A stretch of 64,000 nt of DNA from Macropodus opercularis (lineage: Eukaryota; Chordata; Actinopteri; Anabantiformes; Osphronemidae). Positions 52,953 to 63,196 of the stretch are shown piece after piece; positions within the stretch are counted from its first letter, which is position 1, and every line of letters begins with the position of its first letter. Made by a program: the position numbers and the translations under genes. The stretch is from NCBI GenBank assembly GCA_030770545.1, contig JAUCMP010000053.1, positions 1-64,000 of the forward strand. The letters run 5' to 3'. The notes below the pieces were generated by a model, which had not been told where the DNA came from, searched no databases, and saw only the letters and a program-made list of their open reading frames with translations.

Positions 52953-53330
52953 TCCATCCATCCATCTTCTTCCGCTTTTTCCCCGAAGGGGTCGCGGGCG
53001 TGCTGGAGCCTATCCCAGCTGGCTTTGGGCGAGAGGCAGGGTACACCCTGGACAGATCGCCAGTCCATCGCAGGGCCACATATATAGACACACAATCACA
53101 GTCATACACACACTCACACCTATGGGCAATTTACGCATCCAACCAATTGACCTAACTGCATGTCTTTTGACTGTGGGAGGAAACCGGAGACCCCGGAGAA
53201 AACCCACGCAGACACGGGGAGAACATGCAAACTCCACACAGAAAGGCCCCCGGTCGCCTCCAGGAATCAAACCCGGGACCTTCTTGCTGTGAGGCGACAG
53301 CGCTAACCACCACACCACCGTGCCGCCCCT
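52953..53330 (-). mobile_element. tRNA-derived SINE in the right arm
   Basis: On the minus strand it begins GGGCGGCACGGTGGTG. It has A-box-like GTGGTTAGCGC and B-box-like GGTTTGATTCC (53263-53273) RNA polymerase III promoter parts, a long unrelated body, and ends in (GATG)n. Direct repeats CCCCAAGACA and CCCTAAGACA flank it. The left arm lacks it, so it arrived after the inverted duplication. It is a type common in spiny-rayed fish; I do not fix the family name. Confidence 0.8.
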
Positions 53331-53744
53331 CCCTAAGACAATTTAGCAAATTGGAAAAAAAACAAAACCACTGCAGCGCAGGTCTAGCAATTAGCCGAGA
53401 CAACTTTGTCTGTACACTTAATTTAATCGTGCAACAAATCGAGCTAGAGGTTGGGGCAATGGAAGACACACTAGCAAGGTATAAATAGACACAGTTAATA
53501 AGGGAAATTTAAACCCCAAAGCCCGAAAGCGCCAAAGCAGGGGGTGGGGGCATTGTAACAGTTCTGAGCTAATCAAGTCCATTTCCTACTGCTTTAACCG
53601 GAGTAAAACCTACAGCTTGCTTGCACGCACACCAGCAACAGGTTGTGTGTTGACCTGTACCGGATTGGGAAAGGAGGCTGCTGCTACAAGTCCTCTTCCT
53701 CCCCCGTTCCAGCAGAAGGTTTTTTTCACATACATAAATACATA

Positions 53745-53759
53745 CATACAGACAGACAG

Positions 53760-53814
<55 letters not shown>

Positions 53815-53820
53815 CAGACT
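53745..53820 (+). repeat. (GATA)n microsatellite at right palindrome/array boundary
   Basis: About 13 GATA repeats, preceded by degenerate CATA and flanked by CAGACAGA, between palindrome sequence and inverted U1-U2 spacer. Confidence 0.9.
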
Positions 53821-53925
53821 TCGGAGGGGTCGTCTCTCAACGCCGGTGTATTTCTCTGTTGCTTTCACAAAACTCTGGCGGCTCTGCCGAGGGGCAAGGC
53901 CCAGCAAAAATTGACTTAACCCGAG
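53818..53925 (-). repeat. Inverted fragment of U1-U2 spacer
   Basis: The complement of the type II-like spacer (GTCAATTTTTGCTGGGC to ACGACCCCTCC), in opposite orientation to all other array sequence. It joins forward spacer at GAGGCTGTGGGCGG. It shows that the array end was copied into both arms. Confidence 0.88.
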
Positions 53926-54040
53926 GCTGTGGGCGGTGCTAAGCAGACGGCGCTTTCTCGCTGCCAGTTCAACACACTGCACCGCGACCAGCGAGGGGCG
54001 CCCAAAAGAGGCGGCCTCTGGCATCACGAGCATGCAGGTC

Positions 54041-54228
54041 ATCGCTTCTCGGCCTTTTGGCTAAGATCAAGTGTAGTATCTGTTCTTATCAGTTTAATAT
54101 CTGATACGTCCCCTACCCGGGGACCATATATTAAATTGCTTCTTGGAGCAGGGAAGTGGAACAGGGGCTTGCTCCGTCCACTCCACGCATCGACCTGGTA
54201 TTGCAGCGCTTCTGGGAACGGTGCACCC
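54041..54228 (+). ncRNA. RNU2: U2 snRNA gene, Sm-region variant
   Basis: The Sm region reads GCTTCTTGG, interrupting the uridine run, and GGGAAGTGG follows. Only about 115 bp of its normal upstream sequence survives next to the palindrome boundary. It keeps the proximal element but not the distal palindrome motif. Confidence 0.92.
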
Positions 54229-54534
54229 CCACACTCTGTGTTCAACGCCAAGCCATTGTCATTGCGCTCCGCTCTGTCGGGCTCACCTTCTGTCCAGCCT
54301 ATGGGATTTCCTGTGGAAAAAGGCAGCAATGCATGATGGGACAAGTCTGCTCCCCTTTGAGAGAAAACAACAAGACAGAGAGAGAACAGCGACTAACGTT
54401 CGCCAGCCTTTACTGAAAAGTACAACTGGTGCAGACCGGCAGGCTCCGCAAAGCTGCCTTCTTCCCACTGTCAGCACCGTCAGTGAGCGTGGTTAGTCCC
54501 GGAGAGAGCTCCCTGAGTGCGAGCGGAGCAAGTC

Positions 54535-54698
54535 ATACTTACCTGGCAGGGGAGATACCATGATCAAGAAGGTGGTTCACCCAGGGCGAGGCTCAGCCAT
54601 TGCACACCGGCTGTCTGACCCCTGCGAATTCCCCAAATGCGGGAATCTCGACTGCATAATTTGTGGTAGTGGGGGACTGCGTTCGCGCTCTCCCCTCG
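54535..54698 (+). ncRNA. RNU1: U1 small nuclear RNA gene
   Basis: Matches the reference RNA. First U1 to the right of the palindrome. Confidence 0.95.
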
Positions 54699-55389
54699 TC
54701 AGCTGTCAAAGACAAAAGCCTAGTCGTGAGCCACTCTGATTGCACAGAGCCTATCGGGCGCATGGCTCCGGGCAAGGGGAGGGGCCTAGCAAGCGGCAAT
54801 AGCTGGGCCTTCCGTGACGGCTGTGGCTGGGAAGACGAGGGGCCTCTGCTTCGCTTTGAGGCCCGGGCCATCTTCGCTCCGGTTTCTCTTCATAACGCAC
54901 AAGTCTTTCGCCTTTTACTAAAGATTTCCGTGGAGAGGAACTCAAACGGGTTGAGTCAATTTTTGCTGGGCTTTGCCCCTCGGCAGAGCCGCCAGAGTTT
55001 TGTGAAAGTAACAGAGAAATACGCCGGCGTCGAGAGACGACCCCTCCCAAGTCTTTCTCGTGGCCTCGCGTTTTGTGCACGCAGAGCTGCAGAGTGTCCT
55101 GCCTGTGTCACTTTATATGCGTGAGTGTGTTTGTGGTTCGATGCTTTGAAACGCATGCGTTTCACCCAGGTGTGGGTGTAACTTCATGTACGTGCGTCTG
55201 CACAGGCCCCGACGCTCAGCGGGCCTGCAGCGCATCGTCATGTGGGAGATCTGGGGGCGTGCAAGGAGAGCACGGCTGTGGGCGGTGCTAAGCAGACGGC
55301 GCTTTCTCGCTGCCAGTTCAACACACTGCACCGCGACCAGCGAGGGGCGCCCAAAAGAGGCGGCCTCTGGCATCACGAGCATGCAGGTC

Positions 55390-55577
55390 ATCGCTTCTCG
55401 GCCTTTTGGCTAAGATCAAGTGTAGTATCTGTTCTTATCAGTTTAATATCTGATACGTCCCCTACCCGGGGACCATATATTAAATTGCTTTTTGGAGCAG
55501 GGAGGTGGAACAGGGGCTTGCTCCGTCCACTCCACGCATCGACCTGGTATTGCAGCGCTTCTGGGAACGGTGCACCC
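55390..55577 (+). ncRNA. RNU2: U2 small nuclear RNA gene
   Basis: Matches the reference RNA. The downstream spacer has the hybrid CATTGTCAATGCGCTGCG. Confidence 0.95.
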
Positions 55578-55869
55578 CCACACTCTGTGTTCAACGCCAA
55601 GCCATTGTCAATGCGCTGCGCTCCGCTCTGTCGGGCTCACCTTCTGTCCAGCCTATGGGATTTCCTGTGGAAAAAGGCAGCAATGCATGATGGGACAAGT
55701 CTGCTCCCCTTTGAGAGAAAACAGCGACTAACGTTCGCCAGCCTTTACTGAAAAGTACAACTGGTGCAGACCGGCAGGCTCCGCAAAGCTGCCTTCTTCC
55801 CACTGTCAGCACCGTCAGTGAGGGTGGTTAGTCCCGGAGAGAGCTCCCTGAGTGCGAGCGGAGCAAGTC

Positions 55870-56033
55870 ATACTTACCTGGCAGGGGAGATACCATGATC
55901 AAGAAGGTGGTTCACCCAGGGCGAGGCTCAGCCATTGCACACCGGCTGTCTGACCCCTGCGAATTCCCCAAATGCGGGAATCTCGACTGCATAATTTGTG
56001 GTAGTGGGGGACTGCGTTCGCGCTCTCCCCTCG
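55870..56033 (+). ncRNA. RNU1: U1 small nuclear RNA gene
   Basis: Matches the reference RNA. The upstream spacer lacks 13 bp of the CAACAAGACAGAG stretch, and its PSE-region sequence carries one change (GTGAGGGTGG). Confidence 0.95.
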
Positions 56034-56717
56034 TCAGCTGTCAAAGACAAAAGCCTAGTCGTGAGCCACTCTGATTGCACAGAGCCTATCGGGCGCATGG
56101 CTCCGGGCAAGGGGAGGGGCCTAGCAAGCGGCAATAGCTGGGCCTTCCGTGACGGCTGTGGCTGGGAAGACGAGGGGCCTCTGCTTCGCTTTGAGGCCCG
56201 GGCCATCTTCGCTCCGGTTTCTCTTCATAACGCACAAGTCTTTCGCCTTTTACTAAAGATTTCCGTGGAGAGGAACTCAAACGTCAATTTTTGCTGGGCT
56301 TTGCCCCTCGGCAGAGCCGCCAGAGTTTTGTGAAAGTAACAGAGAAATACGCCGGCGTCGAGAGACGACCCCTCCCAAGTCTTTCTCGTGGCCTCGCGTT
56401 TTGTGCACGCAGAGCTGCAGAGTGTCCTGCCTGTGTCACTTTATATGCGTGAGTGTGTTTGTGGTTCGATGCTTTGAAACGCATGCGTTTCACCCAGGTG
56501 TGGGTGTAACTTCATGTACGTGCGTCTGCACAGGCCCCGACGCTCAGCGGGCCTGCAGCGCATCGTCATGTGGGAGATCTGGGGGCGTGCAAGGAGAGCA
56601 CGGCTGTGGGCGGTGCTAAGCAGACGGCGCTTTCTCGCTGCCAGTTCAACACACTGCATCGCGACCAGCGAGGGGCGCCCAAAAGAGGCGGCCTCTGGCA
56701 TCACGAGCATGCAGGTC

Positions 56718-56893
56718 ATCGCTTCTCTGCCTTTTGGCTAAGATCAAGTGTAGTATCTGTTCTTATCAGTTTAATATCTGATACGTCCCCTACCCGGGGA
56801 CAATATATTAAATTGCGTTTTGGAGCAGGGAGGTGGAACAGGGGCTTGCTCCGTCCACTCCACGCATCGACCTGGTATTGCAGCGCTTCTGGG
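56718..56893 (+). pseudogene. RNU2: U2 snRNA gene, 3'-truncated
   Basis: U2 nt 1 to about 176, with changes TTCTCTGCC, GGACAATAT and GCGTTTTGG (Sm region). The last dozen nucleotides, the 3' box and about 280 bp of spacer are deleted. The next U1 starts 32 bp later. Confidence 0.93.
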
Positions 56894-56925
56894 AGAGAGC
56901 TCCCTGAGTGCGAGCGGAGCAAGTC

Positions 56926-57089
56926 ATACTTACCTGGCAGGGGAGATACCATGATCAAGAAGGTGGTTCACCCAGGGCGAGGCTCAGCCATTGCACACCG
57001 GCTGTCTGACCCCTGCGAATTCCCCAAATGCGGGAATCTCGACTGCATAATTTGTGGTAGTGGGGGACTGCGTTCGCGCTCTCCCCTCG
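56926..57089 (+). ncRNA. RNU1: U1 snRNA gene with deleted promoter
   Basis: The RNA matches the reference. Only about 32 bp of the normal upstream sequence remains before a junction with a truncated U2, so the -62 proximal element and the distal enhancer are gone. It is probably silent unless read-through from the U2 promoter occurs. A second deletion (about 322 bp) lies 3' of it, joining GGGGCC to CAGGTGTGG. Confidence 0.92.
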
Positions 57090-57458
57090 TCAGCTGTCAA
57101 AGACAAAAGCCTAGTCGTGAGCCACTCTGATTGCACAGAGCCTGTCGGGCGCATGGCTCCGGGCAAGGGGAGGGGCCTAGCAAGCGGCAATAGCTGGGCC
57201 TTCCGTGACGGCTGTGGCTGGGAAGACGAGGGGCCCAGGTGTGGGTGTAACTTCATGTACGTGCGTCTGCACAGGCCCCGACGCTCAGCGGGCCTGCAGC
57301 GCATCGTCATGTGGGAGATCTGGGGGCGTGCAAGGAGAGCACGGCTGTGGGCGGTGCTAAGCAGACGGCGCTTTCTCGCTGCCAGTTCAACACACTGCAC
57401 CGCGACCAGCGAGGGGCGCCCAAAAGAGGCGGCCTCTGGCATCACGAGCATGCAGGTC

Positions 57459-57646
57459 ATCGCTTCTCGGCCTTTTGGCTAAGATCAAGTGTAGTATCTG
57501 TTCTTATCAGTTTAATATCTGATACGTCCCCTACCCGGGGACCATATATTAAATTGCTTTTTGGAGCAGGGAGGTGGAACAGGGGCTTGCTCCGTCCACT
57601 CCACGCATCGACCTGGTATTGCAGCGCTTCTGGGAACGGTGCACCC
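57459..57646 (+). ncRNA. RNU2: U2 small nuclear RNA gene
   Basis: Matches the reference RNA. The upstream spacer is shortened by about 322 bp, which removes the AAACGCATGCGTTT palindrome but not the proximal element. Confidence 0.94.
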
Positions 57647-57957
57647 CTACACTCTGTGTTCAACGCCAAGCCGTTGTCAATGCGCTGCGCTCCGCTCTGT
57701 CGGGCTCACCTTCTGTCCAGCCTATGGGATTTCCTGTGGAAAAAGGCAGCAATGCATGATGGGACAAGTCTGCTCCCCTTTGAGAGAAAACAACAAGACA
57801 GAGAGAGAACAGCGACTAACGTTCGCCAGCCTTTACTGAAAAGTACAACTGGTGCAGACCGGCAGGCTCCGCAAAGCTGCCTTCTTCCCACTGTCAGCAC
57901 CGTCAGTGAGCGTGGTTAGTCCCGGAGAGAGCTCCCTGAGTGCGAGCGGAGCAAGTC

Positions 57958-58121
57958 ATACTTACCTGGCAGGGGAGATACCATGATCAAGAAGGTGGTT
58001 CACCCAGGGCGAGGCTCAGCCATTGCACACCGGCTGTCTGACCTCTGCGAATTCCCCAAATGCGGGAATCTCGACTGCGTAATTTGTGGTAGTGGGGGAC
58101 TGCGTTCGCGCTCTCCCCTCG
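57958..58121 (+). ncRNA. RNU1: U1 small nuclear RNA gene
   Basis: Two substitutions: GACCTCTGCG, and CTGCGTAATTT just before the Sm site. The Sm core itself is intact. Confidence 0.94.
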
Positions 58122-58812
58122 TCAGCTGTCAAAGACAAAAGCCTAGTCGTGAGCCACTCTGATTGCACAGAGCCTATCGGGCGCATGGCTCCGGGCAAGG
58201 GGAGGGGCCTAGCAAGCGGCAATAGCTGGGCCTTCCGTGACGGCTGTGGCTGGGAAGACGAGGGGCCTCTGCTTCGCTTTGAGGCCCGGGCCATCTTCGC
58301 TCCGGTTTCTCTTCATAACGCACAAGTCTTTCGCCTTTTACTAAAGATTTCCGTGGAGAGGAACTCAAACGGGTTGAGTCAATTTTTGCTGGGCTTTGCC
58401 CCTCGGCAGAGCCGCCAGAGTTTTGTGAAAGTAACAGAGAAATACGCCGGCGTCGAGAGACGACCCCTCCCAAGTCTTTCTCGTGGCCTCGCGTTTTGTG
58501 CACGCAGAGCTGCAGAGTGTCCTGCCTGTGTCACTTTATATGCGTGAGTGTGTTTGTGGTTCGATGCTTTGAAACGCATGCGTTTCACCCAGGTGTGGGT
58601 GTAACTTCATGTACGTGCGTCTGCACAGGCCCCGACGCTCAGCGGGCCTGCAGCGCATCGTCATGTGGGAGATCTGGGGGCGTGCAAGGAGAGCACGGCT
58701 GTGGGCGGTGCTAAGCAGACGGCGCTTTCTCGCTGCCAGTTCAACACACTGCACCGCGACCAGCGAGGGGCGCCCAAAAGAGGCGGCCTCTGGCATCACG
58801 AGCATGCAGGTC

Positions 58813-59000
58813 ATCGCTTCTCGGCCTTTTGGCTAAGATCAAGTGTAGTATCTGTTCTTATCAGTTTAATATCTGATACGTCCCCTACCCGGGGACCATA
58901 TATTAAATTGCTTTATGGAGCAGGGAGGTGGAACAGGGGCTTGCTCCGTCCACTCCACGCATCGACCTGGTATTGCAGCGCTTCTGGGAACGGTGCACCC
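58813..59000 (+). ncRNA. RNU2: U2 snRNA gene, Sm-region variant
   Basis: The Sm region reads GCTTTATGG (U to A), a change shared only with the copy at 62534. Confidence 0.94.
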
Positions 59001-59311
59001 CCACACTCTGTGTTCAACGCCAAGCCATTGTCAATGCGCTGCGCTCCGCTCTGTCGGGCTCACCTTCTGTCCAGCCTATGGGATTTCCTGTGGAAAAAGG
59101 CAGCAATGCATGATGGGACAAGTCTGCTCCCCTTTGAGAGAAAACAACAAGACAGAGAGAGAACAGCGACTAACGTTCGCCAGCCTTTACTGAAAAGTAC
59201 AACTGGTGCAGACCGGCAGGCTCCGCAAAGCTGCCTTCTTCCCACTGTCAGCACCGTCAGTGAGCGTGGTTAGTCCCTGAGAGAGCTCCCTGAGTGCGAG
59301 CGGAGCAAGTC

Positions 59312-59475
59312 ATACTTACCTGGCAGGGGAGATACCATGATCAAGAAGGTGGTTCGCCCAGGGCGAGGCTCAGCCATTGCACACCGGCTGTCTGACCCCT
59401 GCGAATTCCCCAAATGCGGGAATCTCGACTGCATAATTTGTGGTAGTGGGGGACTGCGTTCGCGCTCTCCCCTCG
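59312..59475 (+). ncRNA. RNU1: U1 small nuclear RNA gene
   Basis: It has GGTTCGCCC in stem-loop I and AGTCCCTGAG just upstream. Both are shared with the copy at 63033 and with no other. Confidence 0.95.
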
Positions 59476-60166
59476 TCAGCTGTCAAAGACAAAAGCCTAG
59501 TCGTGAGCCACTCTGATTGCACAGAGCCTATCGGGCGCATGGCTCCGGGCAAGGGGAGGGGCCTAGCAAGCGGCAATAGCTGGGCCTTCCGTGACGGCTG
59601 TGGCTGGGAAGACGAGGGGCCTCTGCTTCGCTTTGAGGCCCGGGCCATCTTCGCTCCGGTTTCTCTTCATAACGCACAAGTCTTTCGCCTTTTACTAAAG
59701 ATTTCCGTGGAGAGGAACTCAAACGGGTTGAGTCAATTTTTGCTGGGCTTTGCCCCTCGGCAGAGCCGCCAGAGTTTTGTGAAAGTAACAGAGAAATACG
59801 CCGGCGTCGAGAGACGACCCCTCCCAAGTCTTTCTCGTGGCCTCGCGTTTTGTGCACGCAGAGCTGCAGAGTGTCCTGCCTGTGTCACTTTATATGCGTG
59901 AGTGTGTTTGTGGTTCGATGCTTTGAAACGCATGCGTTTCACCCAGGTGTGGGTGTAACTTCATGTACGTGCGTCTGCACAGGCCCCGACGCTCAGCGGG
60001 CCTGCAGCGCATCGTCATGTGGGAGATCTGGGGGCGTGCAAGGAGAGCACGGCTGTGGGCGGTGCTAAGCAGACGGCGCTTTCTCGCTGCCAGTTCAACA
60101 CACTGCACCGCGACCAGCGAGGGGCGCCCAAAAGAGGCGGCCTCTGGCATCACGAGCATGCAGGTC

Positions 60167-60354
60167 ATCGCTTCTCGGCCTTTTGGCTAAGATCAAGTGT
60201 AGTATCTGTTCTTATCAGTTTAATATCTGATACGTCCCCTACCCGGGGACCATATATTAAATTGCTTTTTGGAGCAGGGAGGTGGAACAGGGGCTTGCTC
60301 CGTCCACTCCACGCATCGACCTGGTATTGCAGCGCTTCTGGGAACGGTGCACCC
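60167..60354 (+). ncRNA. RNU2: U2 small nuclear RNA gene
   Basis: Matches the reference RNA. Its downstream spacer runs for about 205 bp and is then joined to element D. Confidence 0.95.
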
Positions 60355-60559
60355 CCACACTCTGTGTTCAACGCCAAGCCATTGTCAATGCGCTGCGCTC
60401 CGCTCTGTCGGGCTCACCTTCTGTCCAGCCTATGGGATTTCCTGTGGAAAAAGGCAGCAATGCATGATGGGACAAGTCTGCTCCCCTTTGAGAGAAAACA
60501 ACAAGACAGAGAGAGAACAGCGACTAACGTTCGCCAGCCTTTACTGAAAAGTACAACTG

Positions 60560-61035
60560 AGGAGGAGAAGGGCGGAGCAGAGCAGCCAATGACAGAGAGA
60601 GGATCAAAAAAGAAAAAGAAGAAGGAGGAGGTGCAGCAGACGGTGACAGGCGAGGAGAAGAACTGCGGTGGAGGTGAGGAGGAGAGGGGTCAACAGGTGG
60701 AGGTGTCATCACCGCTGGAGAAGGAGCCGAACACATCTACTGGCCTGGGCGTGGCGGGAGGCGAGGAGGCGAGCCAGGATGGAGGGGAGAGAGGTCAGCA
60801 GGCGGGGGTGAGGTCATCGCTGGAGGAGGGGCAGAGCTTGTCTTCTGGCCTAGGCTCATCGGCCCTGGAGACTTTTGACCTGGATTTTGCACTTTCACCT
60901 GGACTCCTCTCGCTACCTGCCCTGGAGGTGGGGCAAGAGACGCTGGACAGGCGAGGGGAAGGAGGAGGACAGTCACCGACTCAACCCTTCTCCTGGGCGG
61001 AGCAGATGTCTGGAGAGGACGATTATGGGGACTGA
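60560..61035 (+). pseudogene. Element D ORF1, C-terminal remnant
   Basis: About 158 codons matching the end of the element B ORF1, in frame with upstream spacer sequence by chance. It has a tandem internal duplication (two GQQ..V.S.LE...S.GLG blocks) not present in B. It then has ETFDLDFALSPGLLSLP and PFSWAEQM before the stop. The zinc knuckles are missing. Confidence 0.85.
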
Positions 61036-61216
61036 CATGCAGGTGGTCATATGAAAACCTGATGTGTATCAGATGTATGAGTTGAACAGTTAATAGTTAT
61101 TATGTGTTTATGTGTTTTTGTGGCAGGGTTTTGTTTCTTTTTTGGCTGGTCTCTATATGCAGTAATGAGTTGTGAAGGTTGTTCAGATAAATAAAATTTT
61201 CAAAAAAAAAAAAAAA
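60560..61216 (+). mobile_element. Element D: 5'-truncated, ORF2-less U2-specific LINE
   Basis: It contains only the ORF1 C-terminal region, a short 3' UTR and about 16 A, then U2 nt 38. The 5' end is joined to the U2-U1 spacer of the upstream unit (GTACAACTG/AGGAGGAG). ORF2 is entirely absent between the ORF1 stop and the 3' UTR. It is related to element B by protein and 3' UTR. Confidence 0.87.
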
Positions 61217-61367
61217 ATCTGTTCTTATCAGTTTAATATCTGATACGTCCCCTACCCGGGGACCATATATTAAATTGCTTTTTGGAGCAGGGAGGTGGAA
61301 CAGGGGCTTGCTCCATCCACTCCACGCATCGACCTGGTATTGCAGCGCTTCTGGGAACGGTGCACCC
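61217..61367 (+). pseudogene. RNU2: U2 snRNA gene, 3' fragment after element D
   Basis: U2 nt 38-188 after the poly(A) of element D. One change is GCTCCATCC. No 5' part of this copy adjoins the other end of element D. Confidence 0.94.
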
Positions 61368-61678
61368 CCACACTCTGTGTTCAACGCCAAGCCGTTGTCA
61401 AAGCGCTGCGCTCCGCTCTGTCGGGCTCACCTTCTGTCCAGCCTATGGGATTTCCTGTGGAAAAAGGCAGCAATGCATGATGGGACAAGTCTGCTCCCCT
61501 TTGAGAGAAAACAACAAGACAGAGAGAGAACTGCGACTAACGTTCGCCAGCCTTTACTGAAAAGTACAACTGGTGCAGACCGGCAGGCTCCGCAAAGCTG
61601 CCTTCTTCCCACTGTCAGCACCGTCAGTGAGCGTGGTTAGTCCCGGAGAGAGCTCCCTGAGTGCGAGCGGAGCAAGTC

Positions 61679-61842
61679 ATACTTACCTGGCAGGGGAGAT
61701 ACCATGATCAAGAAGGTGGTTCACCCAGGGCGAGGCTCAGCCATTGCACACCGGCTGTCTGACCCCTGCGAATTCCCCAAATGCGGGAATCTCGACTGCA
61801 TAATTTGTGGTAGTGGGGGACTGCGTTCGCGCTCTCCCCTCG
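61679..61842 (+). ncRNA. RNU1: U1 small nuclear RNA gene
   Basis: Matches the reference RNA. It lies just downstream of element D and its 3' U2 fragment. Confidence 0.95.
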
Positions 61843-62533
61843 TCAGCTGTCAAAGACAAAAGCCTAGTCGTGAGCCACTCTGATTGCACAGAGCCTATCG
61901 GGCGCATGGCTCCGGGCAAGGGGAGGGGCCTAGCAAGCGGCAATAGCTGGGCCTTCCGTGACGGCTGTAGCTGGGAAGACGAGGGGCCTCTGCTTCGCTT
62001 TGAGGCCCGGGCCATCTTCGCTCCGGTTTCTCTTCATAACGCACAAGTCTTTCGCCTTTTACTAAAGATTTCCGTGGAGAGGAACTCAAACGGGTTGAGT
62101 CAATTTTTGCTGGGCTTTGCCCCTCGGCAGAGCCGCCAGAGTTTTGTGAAAGTAACAGAGAAATACGCCGGCGTCGAGAGACGACCCCTCCCAAGTCTTT
62201 CTCGTGGCCTCGCGTTTTGTGCACGCAGAGCTGCAGAGTGTCCTGCCTGTGTCACTTTATATGCGTGAGTGTGTTTGTGGTTCGATGCTTTGAAACGCAT
62301 GCGTTTCACCCAGGTGTGGGTGTAACTTCATGTACGTGCGTCTGCACAGGCCCCGACGCTCAGCGGGCCTGCAGCGCATCGTCATGTGGGAGATCTGGGG
62401 GCGTGCAAGGAGAGCACGGCTGTGGGCGGTGCTAAGCAGACGGCGCTTTCTCGCTGCCAGTTCAACACACTGCACCGCGACCAGCGAGGGGCGCCCAAAA
62501 GAGGCGGCCTCTGGCATCACGAGCATGCAGGTC

Positions 62534-62721
62534 ATCGCTTCTCGGCCTTTTGGCTAAGATCAAGTGTAGTATCTGTTCTTATCAGTTTAATATCTGATAC
62601 GTCCCCTACCCGGGGACCATATATTAAATTGCTTTATGGAGCAGGGAGGTGGAACAGGGGCTTGCTCCGTCCACTCCACGCATCGACCTGGTATTGCAGC
62701 GCTTCTGGGAACGGTGCACCC
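62534..62721 (+). ncRNA. RNU2: U2 snRNA gene, Sm-region variant
   Basis: Carries the GCTTTATGG Sm-region change found also at 58813. Confidence 0.94.
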
Positions 62722-63032
62722 CCACACTCTGTGTTCAACGCCAAGCCATTGTCAATGCGCTGCGCTCCGCTCTGTCGGGCTCACCTTCTGTCCAGCCTAT
62801 GGGATTTCCTGTGGAAAAAGGCAGCAATGCATGATGGGACAAGTCTGCTCCCCTTTGAGAGAAAACAACAAGACAGAGAGAGAACAGCGACTAACGTTCG
62901 CCAGCCTTTACTGAAAAGTACAACTGGTGCAGACCGGCAGGCTCCGCAAAGCTGCCTTCTTCCCACTGTCAGCACCGTCAGTGAGCGTGGTTAGTCCCTG
63001 AGAGAGCTCCCTGAGTGCGAGCGGAGCAAGTC

Positions 63033-63196
63033 ATACTTACCTGGCAGGGGAGATACCATGATCAAGAAGGTGGTTCGCCCAGGGCGAGGCTCAGCCATTG
63101 CACACCGGCTGTCTGACCCCTGCGAATTCCCCAAATGCGGGAATCTCGACTGCATAATTTGTGGTAGTGGGGGACTGCGTTCGCGCTCTCCCCTCG
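63033..63196 (+). ncRNA. RNU1: U1 small nuclear RNA gene
   Basis: Shares the GGTTCGCCC variant and the upstream AGTCCCTGAG with the copy at 59312. Confidence 0.95.

Larger units (their letters stand above)
40816..53925. repeat. Giant imperfect palindrome (inverted repeat)
   Basis: The left arm (about 40.8-48.66 kb) is mirrored by the right arm (about 48.68-53.9 kb). Matching landmarks include GACAAAGTTGTCTCGGCTAA at 41290 against its complement near 53395, and the promoter region 44.3-44.6 kb against 50.8-51.1 kb. The outermost part of each arm is U1-U2 spacer (inverted at 53818-53925), so the array junction itself was duplicated. Arms differ by many substitutions, by a tandem duplication in the left arm (44.35-48.66 kb) and by deletions and insertions in the right arm. 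Confidence 0.88.

Noticed and set aside
53010..53488. Small ORFs over the SINE
   Set aside because: They read through the SINE body, which is non-coding.
60019..60559. N-terminal part of the 338-codon ORF leading into element D
   Set aside because: It is spacer and U2 sequence fused in frame to an ORF1 remnant by the insertion.
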